A DNA stretch of 64,000 nt from Limonium bicolor (Eukaryota > Streptophyta > Magnoliopsida > Caryophyllales > Plumbaginaceae): the NCBI GenBank assembly GCA_023374045.1, contig CM041777.1, positions 460,875,827 through 460,939,826 on the forward strand. The letters run 5' to 3'. The translations under genes were made by a program, and so were the position numbers. Within the stretch, counting starts at the first letter, position 1, and the number at the start of each line of letters is the position of its first letter. Under the pieces are notes generated by a model, which searched no databases, was not told the DNA's origin, and worked only from the letters and a program-made list of their open reading frames with translations. Below, in pieces: positions 37,301-47,899 of the stretch.

Positions 37301-38470
37301 ATGAACGGTACAGTCCTTCTTGTGACCTGCTTGCTAACGAGGTGTCCCTCGGCTTGTGTGCTATTTGTTTATGTGTGCCGACTAAACAAGATAAAGCATG
37401 CAACCGGATTTATTGTACTTATTGTGTGTGTTACATTTACACTAACACATGAGGCTTGAGGTGGTTACTAACAAGGTTTAGTACGAATTGGATTAAGATG
37501 AGGTGTTATATTGTCTAACAGTTGGTTAATACCCGAGAAGGTTTAACTAACACTTGGTTGTAAGATTTTCACTAACTGGAACTTAAGGGGGGAGTGAGGA
37601 ACCCGGGACTGACTCCGGTCATGCATGCTAAGGAAAGGGGGTCGGTATCTGAATCAGATCCGTCCTCCGCTTAAGGACTTGTCTTCGGGCTTGTTGCCTA
37701 GGGTCGGTTGCCGGCTCAGCTACACTAGACTCCCGTCCAAGGTAGGAGGCATTAAGATGGTGCGGTAGGATCACCTAAATCCTAAGTTTAAGTTAAGCTA
37801 CAACCACTTCCGTTCTAGGAATGGTTTGTATACTAAAGTTAAGATAAGGTTAAGACTGAGGTAAGTTAAGGAGAACTGAGGATAAGAGGAATCAAATCTG
37901 GAGGAGGTTATTACTAACCCATCTGTTAAGGGAACGCTTGAGTTGTTCATTTGTGTGTGAACTATGTATGTTCATTTGTAGATATTTGATTTATTGCACT
38001 TCATATTATGTTTGTGTATCTAATCAATTTCCATGCTATCGACAATTAGTCGTCGTAGCCCCGTTAGCTTGGGGGCCATGAGAGGGTGTACCAGCATTCG
38101 TGCTGACCCCCTTTGGGGGCTGTTTTTACACTTGCAGGTAAGCGGCCCATGAAGTCATACCACGAGAGTAGGAGCGGTTAGACTCAGGATGGGTTATTTA
38201 TTTTTGAGCACGGGTTGCCATGTGCGCCCGTCTGTTTATATTTAAACTGATGTAAGTTTATGTTCATGACTTAGAAACTTAAACTCGGTTGGTTGGTGGT
38301 ATTTTGGACGGTTGTATATTTTTGGATAAGTGTTGTAAGTCGGTAAGGTTCGGTATATTCTAATGATCAGACCGTGGCAAGGTCCCGGTGTTTGTTATTT
38401 CCGCTGCGACGTTTTGGGTTAAGAGTTAAGTTTTGCGATAACCACGATTGGCTTTGGACGGGGTGTTACA
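34330..38470 (+). repeat. Solo LTR, 4.1 kb, inserted in the LINE-like remnant
   Basis: It starts TGAAATACCCC at 34330, ends GGGGTGTTACA at 38470, and is flanked by GGATC (34325-34329 and 38471-38475). There is no second LTR, primer-binding site or polypurine tract. It is collinear in outline with the LTR at 1059-4972: similar opening and AAAGCACATTTTTGAAAAA-type words, a GGTCGG array at offset about 2.3 kb, and TTTCCGCTGCGA near the end (about 38398). Confidence 0.92.
36665..37015 (+). repeat. GGTCGG/CCGACC minisatellite inside the solo LTR
   Basis: Five imperfect units of about 76-83 bp, starting near (A/G)TGGACCGACC at about 36672, 36743, 36826 and 36908 and near 36982, each with facing TGGGTCGGTCGG blocks. 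It is the counterpart of 3255-3600. Confidence 0.85.
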
Positions 38471-38920
38471 GGATCGGTAAGAAAGTGTCCCTCGGTAGGC
38501 CTCGGGGGCGCAAGGGAAAATGAAGTTTAGGAACTCTTGTTGCATGGGCTCAGGAATGGCTCATCTAGTCCTATGTTTTGGAACCTTGGGTTCACAACAA
38601 TGCTCTGTTTGCTCAAGCTTTATCTAGGAGTGTTTCCTTACGATTTGTTTTTTTTTTATTTCAGCTATGGCAATGATCATGTGGATGGTTTTGCATTTTG
38701 GACAATGCGTGGTAAGTGGGTTGTATGTAAGCATTGGTTTGTTGGTTTAAAGATGTGGCGAGGTTTCGGCAGGTTGGTATTTGGGTTAGATTTGAAGGTT
38801 GGTGCTCTTAATGTTGTTAATCAATCGGTTGTCTCAAACAGAACTCTTATAATGTCCTGCGGGATGCAGTTGCATATAGTAGTTTGCTTGATTAGGCCTG
38901 ATGATGGGGTTGAACTCTAG
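38471..38920 (+). pseudogene. Probable continuation of the LINE-like remnant
   Basis: After the solo LTR the sequence reads KVSLGRPRGRKGK, a basic linker of the kind that follows the zinc knuckle in plant DUF4283 proteins. An open frame at 38537-38920 (127 residues) follows, with YGNDHVDGFAFWTMRGKW. In plant LINEs the apurinic endonuclease would come next; this piece is at best a weak, decayed match to its start. The join across the GGATC duplication is secure, the domain call is not. Confidence 0.35.
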
Positions 38921-39199
38921 TATGTAAAATGTAAGTTACTTAAACAATGGAAGTTTATGTTTAAAAAAAATGGAATCCACCCATAGAACAAGACCCGACC
39001 ATTTGTGAAGAACCACCGAGAATTGACAAAGATATTGATAGTTCGACAATAATGATGACAATTCCTTTTTATTACTACTTTTGATCACACGCGTCATTGA
39101 GAAAAGCATTGGCAGACAAACCTTACTTTTATAGTAATTATTCAAGGGATTAATTATGCGTATCCGTTCTTATCAATCCTAAACCTATTTAATTTACTA

Positions 39200-39429
39200 C
39201 TCCCTCCGTTCATTAATATCTGTCGTTTTAGGATGTGATTCTTGTTCAAAAATATCTGTCATTCTAGCTTTTTGACACACTTCTTTCCACTTTTACCCCT
39301 ACTATTCAATATAAAAGTAATTATTATCTAAATGGAAAAGTAAAAAGTAGGGGCACATGCGTCATTGTCCTACTTTTCTTAATAAGTGTGCAAGTTTCTA
39401 AAATGACAGTTATTGTTGAACGGAGGGAG
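39200..39429. mobile_element. Stowaway (Tc1/mariner) MITE, 230 bp
   Basis: It has terminal inverted repeats CTCCCTCCGTTCA and TGAACGGAGGGAG, and TA target duplications at 39198-39199 and 39430-39431. This is the classic plant Stowaway end. It has no coding capacity. TGTCNTTTTA-like blocks occur inside both ends. Confidence 0.92.
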
Positions 39430-39431
39430 TA

Positions 39432-40700
39432 ATAACTAATTCTATAGTGATGGAGGAGTTTGATTTTTGATGTGTGCATAACAATGTAATCATTTGAAGA
39501 GATATATGCATATTAGTTAATAGTATCATAATCTAAGATGCTTAACTTTAACAACTTGTCCAATTCCTCTCTCTTTTTTTTAATCGTTTCACAGTTTGTT
39601 GAAATGTCAATCATCATCATTCATTAACAAACTTTAGCCTTTTTTTTAAACACTGAACTCAAAGGATTTAGCCAAAGTTTAATGTAGTATTATTATTCTT
39701 CAGTCAGTTTGTAGTGGTAACGAGCGATACTACAACTCCGCCATGATCAAGAACAGAAATACAAGGTCTTTTTTTTAAGACAGAAATACAAGGTATGTTG
39801 GGCTTAGCTATTTTACAATTTTTTGTGACTGTTCTTTCTCGTAGTACATATTGAGTCTGACATAAAATCTAAATCTTAGTGCTATTTATTTTTATTTTAT
39901 AGTTTGACACCACCACAAACTAGTATTTAGGTTTTTAATGGGATTTACTAGTTCATAAGACAAAAAAGAAAATCATTCAGTCAATCAACATCATCCTGAG
40001 CAAAAACAAAACATAGGGTGAACTAAAGAATGAGCCAAAAAATTACCATCCTGCCGTGCCGAAAGACAGGGGAAAGGGGAAGTCACTATGCTCCTTTCTT
40101 CGTGCCATCTCGACTATGGTCCTCTTCTTCCATTCGGGCGTCAAAAGTGTTAGACCATTTAATAGCCCTAACCTCTTACTATTACAAGCCAGATAGCTAG
40201 TGAAGAAACACTACAACCTCTAGCTTGACTATGTAACCAAACAAAAGAAAACAAAACACAAGGAGACAATCAGACTCAACTGCCAACATACCGCACCATA
40301 ATCGTCTTCCTAGATCCACACCTCGTGACATTTGTTTGTGCCTTCATGAATACTAAGGTAACCAGTGCATCACCTTACCGCATACCTCTTAGACCTTTAA
40401 TATTCAAAAAGTATAAACCATCCTCCTCCAGCTAACATCTTTCTCGAGCTTCAATGTCTGGTCCTGAGGAGTGCAGTGAGTTCCATAAAATACCATACTA
40501 CATTTAGTTTGTTGAACAAACTTACTCACCAATAGCAAATGGCTTCTGAAGGTAGCAGCTAATAGAACAACTTCTAAGAAATAGTTTCTTAAAGTACAGA
40601 AGTTTCCCTGATACTTTGATATCTTGAATTCTTCCATCAGTGGAGGGTGAAAGCTCGTTATTCTGGCATCCCTCACATGCCTACTTTATCGTCCGTCTTT
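39432..40700. other. Non-coding stretch
   Basis: A short direct repeat (ACAGAAATACAAGGT) occurs at about 39753 and 39780. A 90-residue minus-strand frame at 40404-40676 matches nothing I know. No supported gene. Confidence 0.4.
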
Positions 40701-42420
40701 CCCAGAAAGCTTAAGGGGAATGCTAGTGAGCACTACACCCGTTTTTAATGGGCTCCACATGGACTTATCCCCTAAGGGCGGAATTGACTAGAGTCGCCAC
40801 CCAGTTTGACCTAGAATTAACTAGGAAGGAAAGAGAAGGGTTCTAGAACCGTTAATTGACTCTCGATTTGTTTCCTATGGATAGGACTTATCTGATCATG
40901 CCAGAGATTTTGTGTAGGTTCATTGGGTTACACCCCTTAGTGGCAACGACCACGACTTCGGATGGTGCCCGAGGAAACCTCGGTCTCCAACTATCAGGAT
41001 TGCCTTCTTTAAAACCTGTTTAGAGAGATTCATTTTAAGGGCTACAAGGATAGGATAGAAAGAGAGATAGATATTGGATGAGGCGAGCTTTTATGCCAAG
41101 CTAGTGCCAAATGAGTGAATAAATGGATTGAAAGAGTTGGTTGAATACGGAAGAGGTGAGCTTTTCTGCCAAGCTAGCACCAAAGCGAGGATTGATGAAT
41201 AAAAGGAATATAATGAGTACAGGATGAAAGATGGGAAATGTCAAAGATTGAGTGAATGAAGAAGACTTGGAGTCTAATAGTTTAGGGCTTATGAGAGTCA
41301 AAGGAGGTTTGAAAGGTTCTATGGTTTTTTAGTGTTTGGGGAGGTATGAGTAACACCTTAGAGTTGGATAATGGGTTTTTTATTAGAATGGGTCACACCC
41401 TGAGTGGGTTGTCTACGTACTTAACTCCTTGTTGAGATCAGACCTTACGTAGTTCACGTCATTTGGGATGGTTGAGTTTTTAGGTAATCGAGGGTTGAAA
41501 GTGTACGAGGTTGAGGTGAGAGGGATGAGTGCAAAATTGTTTCTGCTTATTTTAAGGGTTGGTGGAATTCTTGATCATTATATGGGGTTTGATGGATTTT
41601 CATGTTTGTTTTGAAGTTTAATTAAGGTGCAAGAGTCTGTGAGACACTCAGGTCTGTGAGACATTTGAAATCTTAAGATGACAGAGTCTATGAGACACTC
41701 GGGTCTGTGAGACAATTGCGAAGTAGAAACAAATTAGATTTTGAGATGTTAGAAGTAGTGAGGATGACTGCAACTTTGTGAGCTTTGAGATGTTTCAAAA
41801 ACTGTGGAGATTCGAAAATTTTTGTGAGCTTGATGTTTCAAGCTGAGGTTCATGAATTAGGAGTATGTAGAAGCGCTTTGAAGCTTTGGATGAAGTTTGA
41901 AGAATATGAGAGAGTGTTGCAGTTTTTCAAAGCATGTTTGAAGGTGATTAAAGAATTCAGAAGATCATGAGAGCACCGTAATTGCTTTTGAGAGCTTGAG
42001 GTGATAAAGAATTTGAGATACTTGAAGTTTGTGAGACACTCGGGTCTGATACGTTTGGGATCCTAGAATCTAAGATGATTATGGGCTTGAGAGCTTATGA
42101 AGTGTCTGAAGATTTGAGCATCTCACTGTATTTGAGGTTTCAAGGAGGATTTGTAAGCTAATGGCATTGAGGAGTTCACAAGTTTTGTGGAATTATGAAG
42201 TGTGTCTTATTCTCTTTATGAGTCTAAGGATGATCAAGGAATTTCAAAGGCTTCTAAGAGCACTTCGGTTGCTCATGTGTTTAGAAGATGTTTGAAGAAA
42301 ATTTGATGCTAATCATGAAAGTGGAGCTTGAATTTGTTAATTTGAAATTACTTTTAAATATTCTAAGTGATTTTTAGAATGATTTGAAATGAGAGGATTT
42401 TTTTTTTTTGGAATTCGAAA
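40700..42420 (-). repeat. Decayed LTR-retroelement remnant (possibly Tat/Ogre-like)
   Basis: On the minus strand, 40770-40860 gives GGGTGGCGACTCTAG, a word found near the 5' LTR/primer-site junction of Tat/Ogre-like plant elements. A related form (AGGTGGTGACTCTTA) occurs on the plus strand at about 60258-60272. The block 41630-42060 repeats GAGACACTCGGGTCTGTGAG-like words several times. Nothing coding is seen; LTR edges cannot be set. Confidence 0.4.
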
Positions 42421-43130
42421 TGACTTTGGAATTTGAGAGATAATTTTGGTATTAATGAGCAGATTTTGGAGAATGTGGAATCGGAGAGATTAAAGACTTG
42501 AACTGGACATATTTGTGTTTTGAAATTGAACATATTTACTTTTAGAATTGAACTGTTTTTATTTTAAGTTTTGAATCTTAATTAAATGATTGTTTGGAAA
42601 TTTTTGATGGAAATGGAACTCCACTTAACAAATAAGAGATATGCGCTGTGAATAAACATCTTCTAAGGTTTTTCTACACTCGGCTAAGGGCCCATAAATA
42701 ATTGGGTAAACCTAGAAGTTGTATAAGGTCACCTATAATATCGATTAAGTGTTGAAGCAAAAGCAACGAGCACATAATAAAAGCCAAACAGAAGAAATAT
42801 GTGGAGATATGAATGTTCAAGCATCTATGAAAGTAGCAGAATGAAACAAAGCTTAGCAATCAAGCAGGCTGGTCTCAAGTGAGAATTGAATAAAAGTTAC
42901 ACTAAAATCAATTTCCAAACCATATTTATGCAGAAGAGGCGAACAACAGTACCGAAGATACAAGCAGATAGTTGATCAGAATCAAGAGTAGATGTAGGTG
43001 AAATAAATCTAACCAATGGGGTGGCCTGCCCCAGTTTTTCACTCAACCAAATATAAGGAAAAGAAATCCCAGCCGAATTAGCTTGTAATCCAGTGTCAAC
43101 ATGAGCAACATAATTTCAAGTCGATATGAT
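42421..43130. other. Non-coding stretch
   Basis: I see no gene, RNA or clear repeat. The only open frame above 60 residues (42674-42859, minus) has no recognisable domain. Confidence 0.4.
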
Positions 43131-43132
43131 TA

Positions 43133-43460
43133 GACATGGCAAAGGTGACCCGAACCTGAAAACCGAACTGATCCAAACCCGTTTAAACCGAATGACGTGA
43201 CCTAAAATATGACCCAATAATTGAACCGAACGAAACCAAAACCGAATCAAACCGAAATTCGGTACAACCTGAATCCACCTGAACTGAATCCACCCAAACT
43301 GAACCCACCCGAACCGAACCCACCCAACCGAATCCAACCGAATGCTTCGTTAAAGCCTAAATCTACTTAAACCTGGCAAAGGTGGCCCAAACCAAACAAA
43401 CCAAACTAATCCAACCCAATCCGTACCTGATTTTAAACCGAATAGTGTGACCCGAAAACT
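43133..43460. repeat. hAT-like MITE debris with CCGAA/CCACCC repeats
   Basis: Two partial starts (GGCAAAGGTGACCCGAAC near 43138, GGCAAAGGTGGCCCAAAC near 43377) resemble subterminal sequence of name-repeat hAT MITEs. Between them is a short tandem run built on GAACTGAATCCACCC (about 43260-43345). On the minus strand this run reads as a Trp/Phe-rich repetitive peptide frame, which I regard as spurious. No complete ends or duplication were found. Confidence 0.4.
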
Positions 43461-43730
43461 TGAAATATACTATAAAAATTATAATATTCACCCAAAATTA
43501 TGATATATACAAATAGTGCCCAAAACACACTAATACTTTCAAAAATTATAATATTCACCTAAAACTTATGATATATTATAAATAGTACCCAAAACACATT
43601 AATACTTTAAAAAATTATACTACATTCACCCAAAAAATTATACTACGACGTCTGGTTCTAGTGAAGAAATTGTCCTGTTTTATCGTATTTTTTTTGCTGT
43701 TTTTTGTTCTATTTTTTGTATATAAATTTA

Positions 43731-44620
43731 CTGAACTCGTACGCTCAGTCGTGTTTTCACTTCGCACAGTCGGAATTTAAAAAAACTTTACGATCTTGCC
43801 CCTGCATTAATATCTTTCATAAATTACTATATTTAACCACAATTTATAACATATTACGAGGTGACCCCAAATTTCATTACGCACAGTCGGAATTCCAATA
43901 CACTCAGTCAGAAAATGACCAATTTAGGGGCTAATGTAGGCAAAATTTATTAAAAGCAGTTCAAAAAAAGCAAAGAAGGATTTCAAAGTACTTATATAAG
44001 TAAAAAAATATATCATAAAAATTATCAGTAAAGTATACCATGACAAAGTAGACGAAAAGACGAACGCGTAGGCGCAAACGGATCGAAAAACGGAGCTATA
44101 ACGAAAAGATATGGCAATTTTAAACCGGAACCCGGCGCAGGCGCCGATAAGGAAGGGCCGGCGCCGGCGCCGGTAAAGAGACGCGCGCCGCGCGTCACTC
44201 TTTACCGGCGCCGGCGCCGGCCCTTCCTTACCGGCCTGCGCGGGTTCCGGTTTTAAAATTGTCATATCTTCTTCGTTATAGCTCCGTTTTTCGATCCGTT
44301 TGCGCCGACGCGTTCGTCTTTTCGTCTACTTTGTCATGGTATACTTTGCTGATAATTTTTATGATATGTATTATTTCTTCTTAAGCACAACATTAACTAT
44401 CATCGTCGTCTTGTTCAAATTGCCTATCAACCACTAATTACATGTCCGTTGAAGAAGAATCTATTTGAAATTCATTGAACGTTTCTATCATTTCCACCAA
44501 TTTCACGTCCATTGACGAAGAATCTATTTGAAATTATCAAAATTTCCTATCAATATCAATATTAACTATCATTATCGACATTAACTATCATTGACTTCTT
44601 ATTCGATAGTAAAACGAAGC
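43731..44620 (+). repeat. Left inverted repeat of the fold-back element
   Basis: It carries four imperfect copies of TACGC(A/T)CAGTCGG at about 43740, 43761, 43878 and 43899, two pairs each spaced 21 bp. A palindrome follows (about 44010-44365), then sequence mirrored at 47000-47260, such as ATCTATTTGAAATT. Confidence 0.8.
44010..44365. repeat. Left GC-cored palindrome
   Basis: Arms of about 175 bp mirror around 44188. The core is ACGCGCG-C-CGCGCGT flanked by GGTAAAGAG/CTCTTTACC and long runs of GCCGGC units. Outer arms (AAGTAGACGAAAAGACGAAC and complement) are nearly identical. RNA across it would form a very long hairpin. Confidence 0.88.
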
Positions 44621-44867
44621 AGGGCTGAGGCGGACCGTAGGGAACACATTGCACGCTTCAGGGCTAGTACGAGGAGACGACGTCCCCCGACTTGATTAGT
44701 GCAAACACAGACTTGATTAGTGCAAACACATTTGGATTTCATGTACTGGTAGTCAACAGTATTGTTAATTGTTCTAGGATTTAAAATGATGCGTGTGTCG
44801 AATAAGTTGTAACATTATGAGAAATGACATGCGAACAATGTTGTTTGAAAATGAAACTCTGAAATAG

Positions 44868-45410
44868 AATTGCTTTTGAAGTCTTGAAAATATGTTACAA
44901 AGATGTATATATTTTCACTTGTTATAGAAAAAAACCTTTTAGGAGCAATCTCCGACGAGAAACCGATCTCGCTTTTGAAGTATTGAAAATATGTTTCAAA
45001 GATGTATACAATTTCATTTGTAAAAAAAAACATCTTTTTGAGCAATCTCTGACGACAAACCGATCTCGTTGTTCTTAAAAGAATTCACTTAATAGAATCC
45101 ACGAGAATCATGATACACTAAAGGGCTAACGCACCCACAATTAGGGTTTTCGTGTTAGTGATTTGAATTGTTAATTGTTCTGGGATTTAAAATGATGCGT
45201 GTGTCGAATAAGTTGTACCATTTACCCTCCAATTAGGGTTTTCATGTTAGTCATTTGAGGATTGTGGAATTCATTTCGGGCATCAGTTGTCGAAGTATGT
45301 AATTCCGAAGTAGAATCGCTTTTGAAGTCTTGAAAATATGTTTCAAAGATGACAATTAAATGTCTTTAAAAAGACATTTTTTGAGCAATCTCCGACGACA
45401 AACCGATCTC
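44868..45410. repeat. Scattered copies of the fold-back element's minisatellite unit
   Basis: Copies of the CTTTTGAAGT(A/C)TTGAAAATATG unit lie at about 44871, 44972 and 45319. They are interspersed with repeated GATGCGTGTGTCGAATAA (44788, 45194) and a repeated block AGAATTCACT(T/A)AATAGAATCC (45080, 45423). These look like duplicated modules of the interior rather than genes. Confidence 0.7.
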
Positions 45411-45840
45411 ATTGTTCTTAAAAGAATTCACTAAATAGAATCCACGAGAATCATGATACACTAAAGGGCTAACGCACCCACAATTAGCACTAAAACCTAG
45501 ACTAATTCCTAACCCCACTGTTCATCCTCTCACTTCTCCTGTCAAAATGTATCAGATTTCTTCTTTTCCTCTATCATGTACCCCCCAATTAGGGTTTTCA
45601 TGTTAGTCATTTGAATTGTTAATTGTTCTGGGATTTAAAATGATGCGTGTGTCGAATATATAAGTTGTACCATTTACCGTTCAATTAGGGTTTTCATGTT
45701 AGTCATTTGAGGATTGTGGAATGCATTTCGGGCATCAGTTGTCGAAATGAATTAATTAGTGGAATCGGTGGTAATGATAGACAATGTTAGTGTATATGGA
45801 AAATCCCCGCTGTTTAAAACTAAAAAATCGACATTTATGC

Positions 45841-46015
45841 ACACTTTGAAGTCTTGATCTTCTTTAGTCTTTCATCATCGCTCTTGCAGTCTAGTAGAAG
45901 ATCGTCAATATGAAGTAGTTCATGTTTGTCGTCATCATTTACTGCACACTTTGAAGTCTTGATCTTCTTTAGTCTTTCCTCATCGCTCTTGCAGTCTAGT
46001 AGAAGATCATCAATA
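45841..46015 (-). repeat. Duplicated coding-like segment inside the fold-back element
   Basis: Two ~65 bp copies separated by about 40 bp (period ~111 bp) read on the minus strand as IDDLLLDCKSDEERLKKIK then IDDLLLDCKSDDERLKKIK, each followed by TSKCA. The peptide is charged and helix-prone. The two copies differ at few bases, so either a captured gene fragment was duplicated or this is an open repeat by chance. I recognise no family. Confidence 0.4.
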
Positions 46016-46025
46016 GAACTATTGT

Positions 46026-46870
46026 TTTGAGCAATCTCCGATGACAAACCGATCTCGCTTTTGAAGTATTGAAAAAATGTTTCAAAGACATTTTTTGAGC
46101 AATCTCTGACGACAAACCGATCTCGCTTTTGAAGTATTGAAAATATGTTTCAAAGATGTATACATTTTTGTTTGTTATAAAAAAACATTTTTTGAGCAAT
46201 TTCTAACGACAAACCGATATCGCTTTTGAAGTATTGAAAATATGTTTCAAAGATGTATACATTTTCATTTGTTATAAAAAAACACATTTTTTGAGCAATC
46301 TCCGATGACAAACCGATCTCGCTTTTGAATAATTGAAAATATGTTTCAAAGATGACATTTTTTGAGCAATCTCTGACGACAAACCGATCTCGCTTTTGAA
46401 GTATTGAAAATATGTTTCAAAGATGTATACATTTTCATTTGTTATAAAAAAATAACATTTTTTGAGCAATTTCTTACGACAAACCGATCTCGCTTTTGAA
46501 GTATTAATATGATTTCAAAGATGTATACATTTTCATTTGTTATAAAACACATTTTTGAGCAATCTCCGACGACAATCGATCACGCTTTTGATGTATTGAA
46601 AATATGTTTCAAAGATGACTTCTTTGAGCATCTCCGACGATAAACCGATCTCGCTTTTGAAGTATTGAAAATATGTTTCAAAGATGTATACATTTTCATT
46701 TGTATAAAAAACACATTTTTGAGCAATTTCTGACGACAAACCGATCTCGCTTTTGAAGTACTGAAATATGTTTCAAAGATGACATTCTTTGAGCAATCTC
46801 CGACTACAAACCGATCCGCTTTTGAAGTATTGATAATATGTTTCAACGATGACATTTTTTGAGCAATTTT
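46026..46870. repeat. Main minisatellite of the fold-back element
   Basis: About ten units containing CCGATCTCGCTTTTGAAGTA, at about 46050, 46121, 46217, 46313, 46385, 46482, 46573, 46645, 46740 and 46810. Unit lengths alternate between ~71 and ~96 bp. The long form has an extra ~25 bp (TATACATTTTCATTTGTTAT) absent from the short form. The order is short, long, long, short, long, long, short, long, short. Minus-strand open frames through it (65-100 residues) are by-products of the repeat. Confidence 0.85.
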
Positions 46871-46999
46871 GATGATTGTCAAATAAATTCTTCGTTAATG
46901 GACATGAATTTAGTGGAATTGATAGGTAAGTTTGAACAAGACATCGATGATAGTTAATGTCGATACATCTAACTATTTAGATTGGTGTCCAATTCATCT

Positions 47000-47890
47000 G
47001 TTAATTAGAATAGAACATGCTTGATTATTTTACTATGGAATAAGAAGTTAATGCTAGTTAATATTGATATTGATAGGAAATTTTGATAATTTCAAATAGA
47101 TTCTTCATCAATGGATGTGAAATTGGTGGAAATGATAGACACGTTCAATGAATTTCAAATAGATTCTTCTTCAACGGACATGTAATTAGTGGTTGATAGA
47201 CAATTTCGAACAAGACGTCGATGATAGTTAATGTTGTGCTTAAGAAGAAATAATACATACTTCAGAAAAATTATCAGCAAAGTATACCATGACAAAGTAG
47301 ACGAAAAGACGAACGTGTCGGCACAAACGGATCGAAAAACGGAGCTATAACGAAGAAGATATGACAATTTTAAGACCGGAACTCGGCGCAGGCGCCGGTA
47401 AGGAAAGGCCGCGCCGGCGCCGGTAAAGAGTGACACGCGCCCGCGCGCAGTCTTCTTTACCGGCGCCGGCGCCGGCCCTTCCTTATCGGCGCTGACGCCG
47501 AGTTCCGGTCTTAAAATTGTCATATCTTCTTCGTTATAGCTCCGTTTTTCGATCCGTTTGCGCCGACGCGTTCGTCTTTTCGTCTACTTTGTCATGGTAT
47601 ACTTTGCTGATAATTTTATGATATATTTTTACTTATATAAGTACTTCGGAATCCTTCTTTTGCTTTTTCGAACCGCTTTTAATAAATTTTGTCTACATTA
47701 GCCCCTAAATTGGTCATTTTCTGACTGAACGTATTGGAATTCCGACTGTGCGTAATGAAATTTGGGTCACCTCGTAATATGACACAAATTGTGGGTAAAT
47801 CTAGTAATTTCTGAAAGATATTAAAGCAGGGGTAAAATGGTCATTTTCCGACTGTGTGAAGTAAAAACACGACTGAGCGTAGTGATCCTC
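47000..47890 (-). repeat. Right inverted repeat of the fold-back element
   Basis: Mirror of 43731-44620. The four CAGTCG-type motifs appear inverted at about 47721, 47742, 47848 and 47870, keeping the 21-22 bp pairing. The GC-rich palindrome is at 47266-47622. Confidence 0.8.
47266..47622. repeat. Right GC-cored palindrome
   Basis: Centre near 47438, with the same arm sequence as 44010-44365, so the element contains four copies of this ~175 bp arm. The core is slightly asymmetric compared with the left one (GACACGCGCCCGCGCGCAG), and small arm differences show independent mutation. Confidence 0.88.
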
Positions 47891-47899
47891 TAAATTTAA

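Larger units (their letters stand above)
43731..47890. mobile_element. Fold-back element with nested palindromes, 4.16 kb
   Basis: Both ends carry long inverted repeats of about 0.9 kb (43731-44620 against 47000-47890). They match through TACGCTCAGTCGTG, TTTAGGGGCTAATGTAG, the GC-rich palindromes and ACTAATTACATGTCC. Outside lie copies of TAAATTTA (43723-43730 and 47891-47898). Because that word is its own complement, the target-site call is tentative (8 bp, or 9 with one mismatch). There is no transposase frame. The middle holds a minisatellite, repeated AATTAGGGTTTTCATGTTAG words (about 45235, 45588 and 45682) and a duplicated coding-like segment. The long-TIR architecture suggests a Mutator-like or Foldback element; superfamily is unresolved. 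Confidence 0.8.

Noticed and set aside
40404..40676. 90-residue minus-strand frame as a host gene
   Set aside because: No recognisable domain, no neighbouring exon and no repeat relationship; cannot be distinguished from chance.
43116..43337. Trp/Phe-rich repetitive 73-residue frame on the minus strand
   Set aside because: It is the CCGAATCCACCC repeat of hAT-like debris read in one frame; the other frames are equally repetitive.
43924..44265. 113-residue minus-strand open frame, and a similar 122-residue one at 47155-47523
   Set aside because: Both run through the GC-rich palindromes of the fold-back element; the frames stay open because the sequence mirrors itself, and no domain is visible.
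46533..46882. Minus-strand frames with repeated FETYFQYFKSEIGLSSEIAQ-like peptide
   Set aside because: They are translations of the 71/96 bp minisatellite; frame and content change with each unit.
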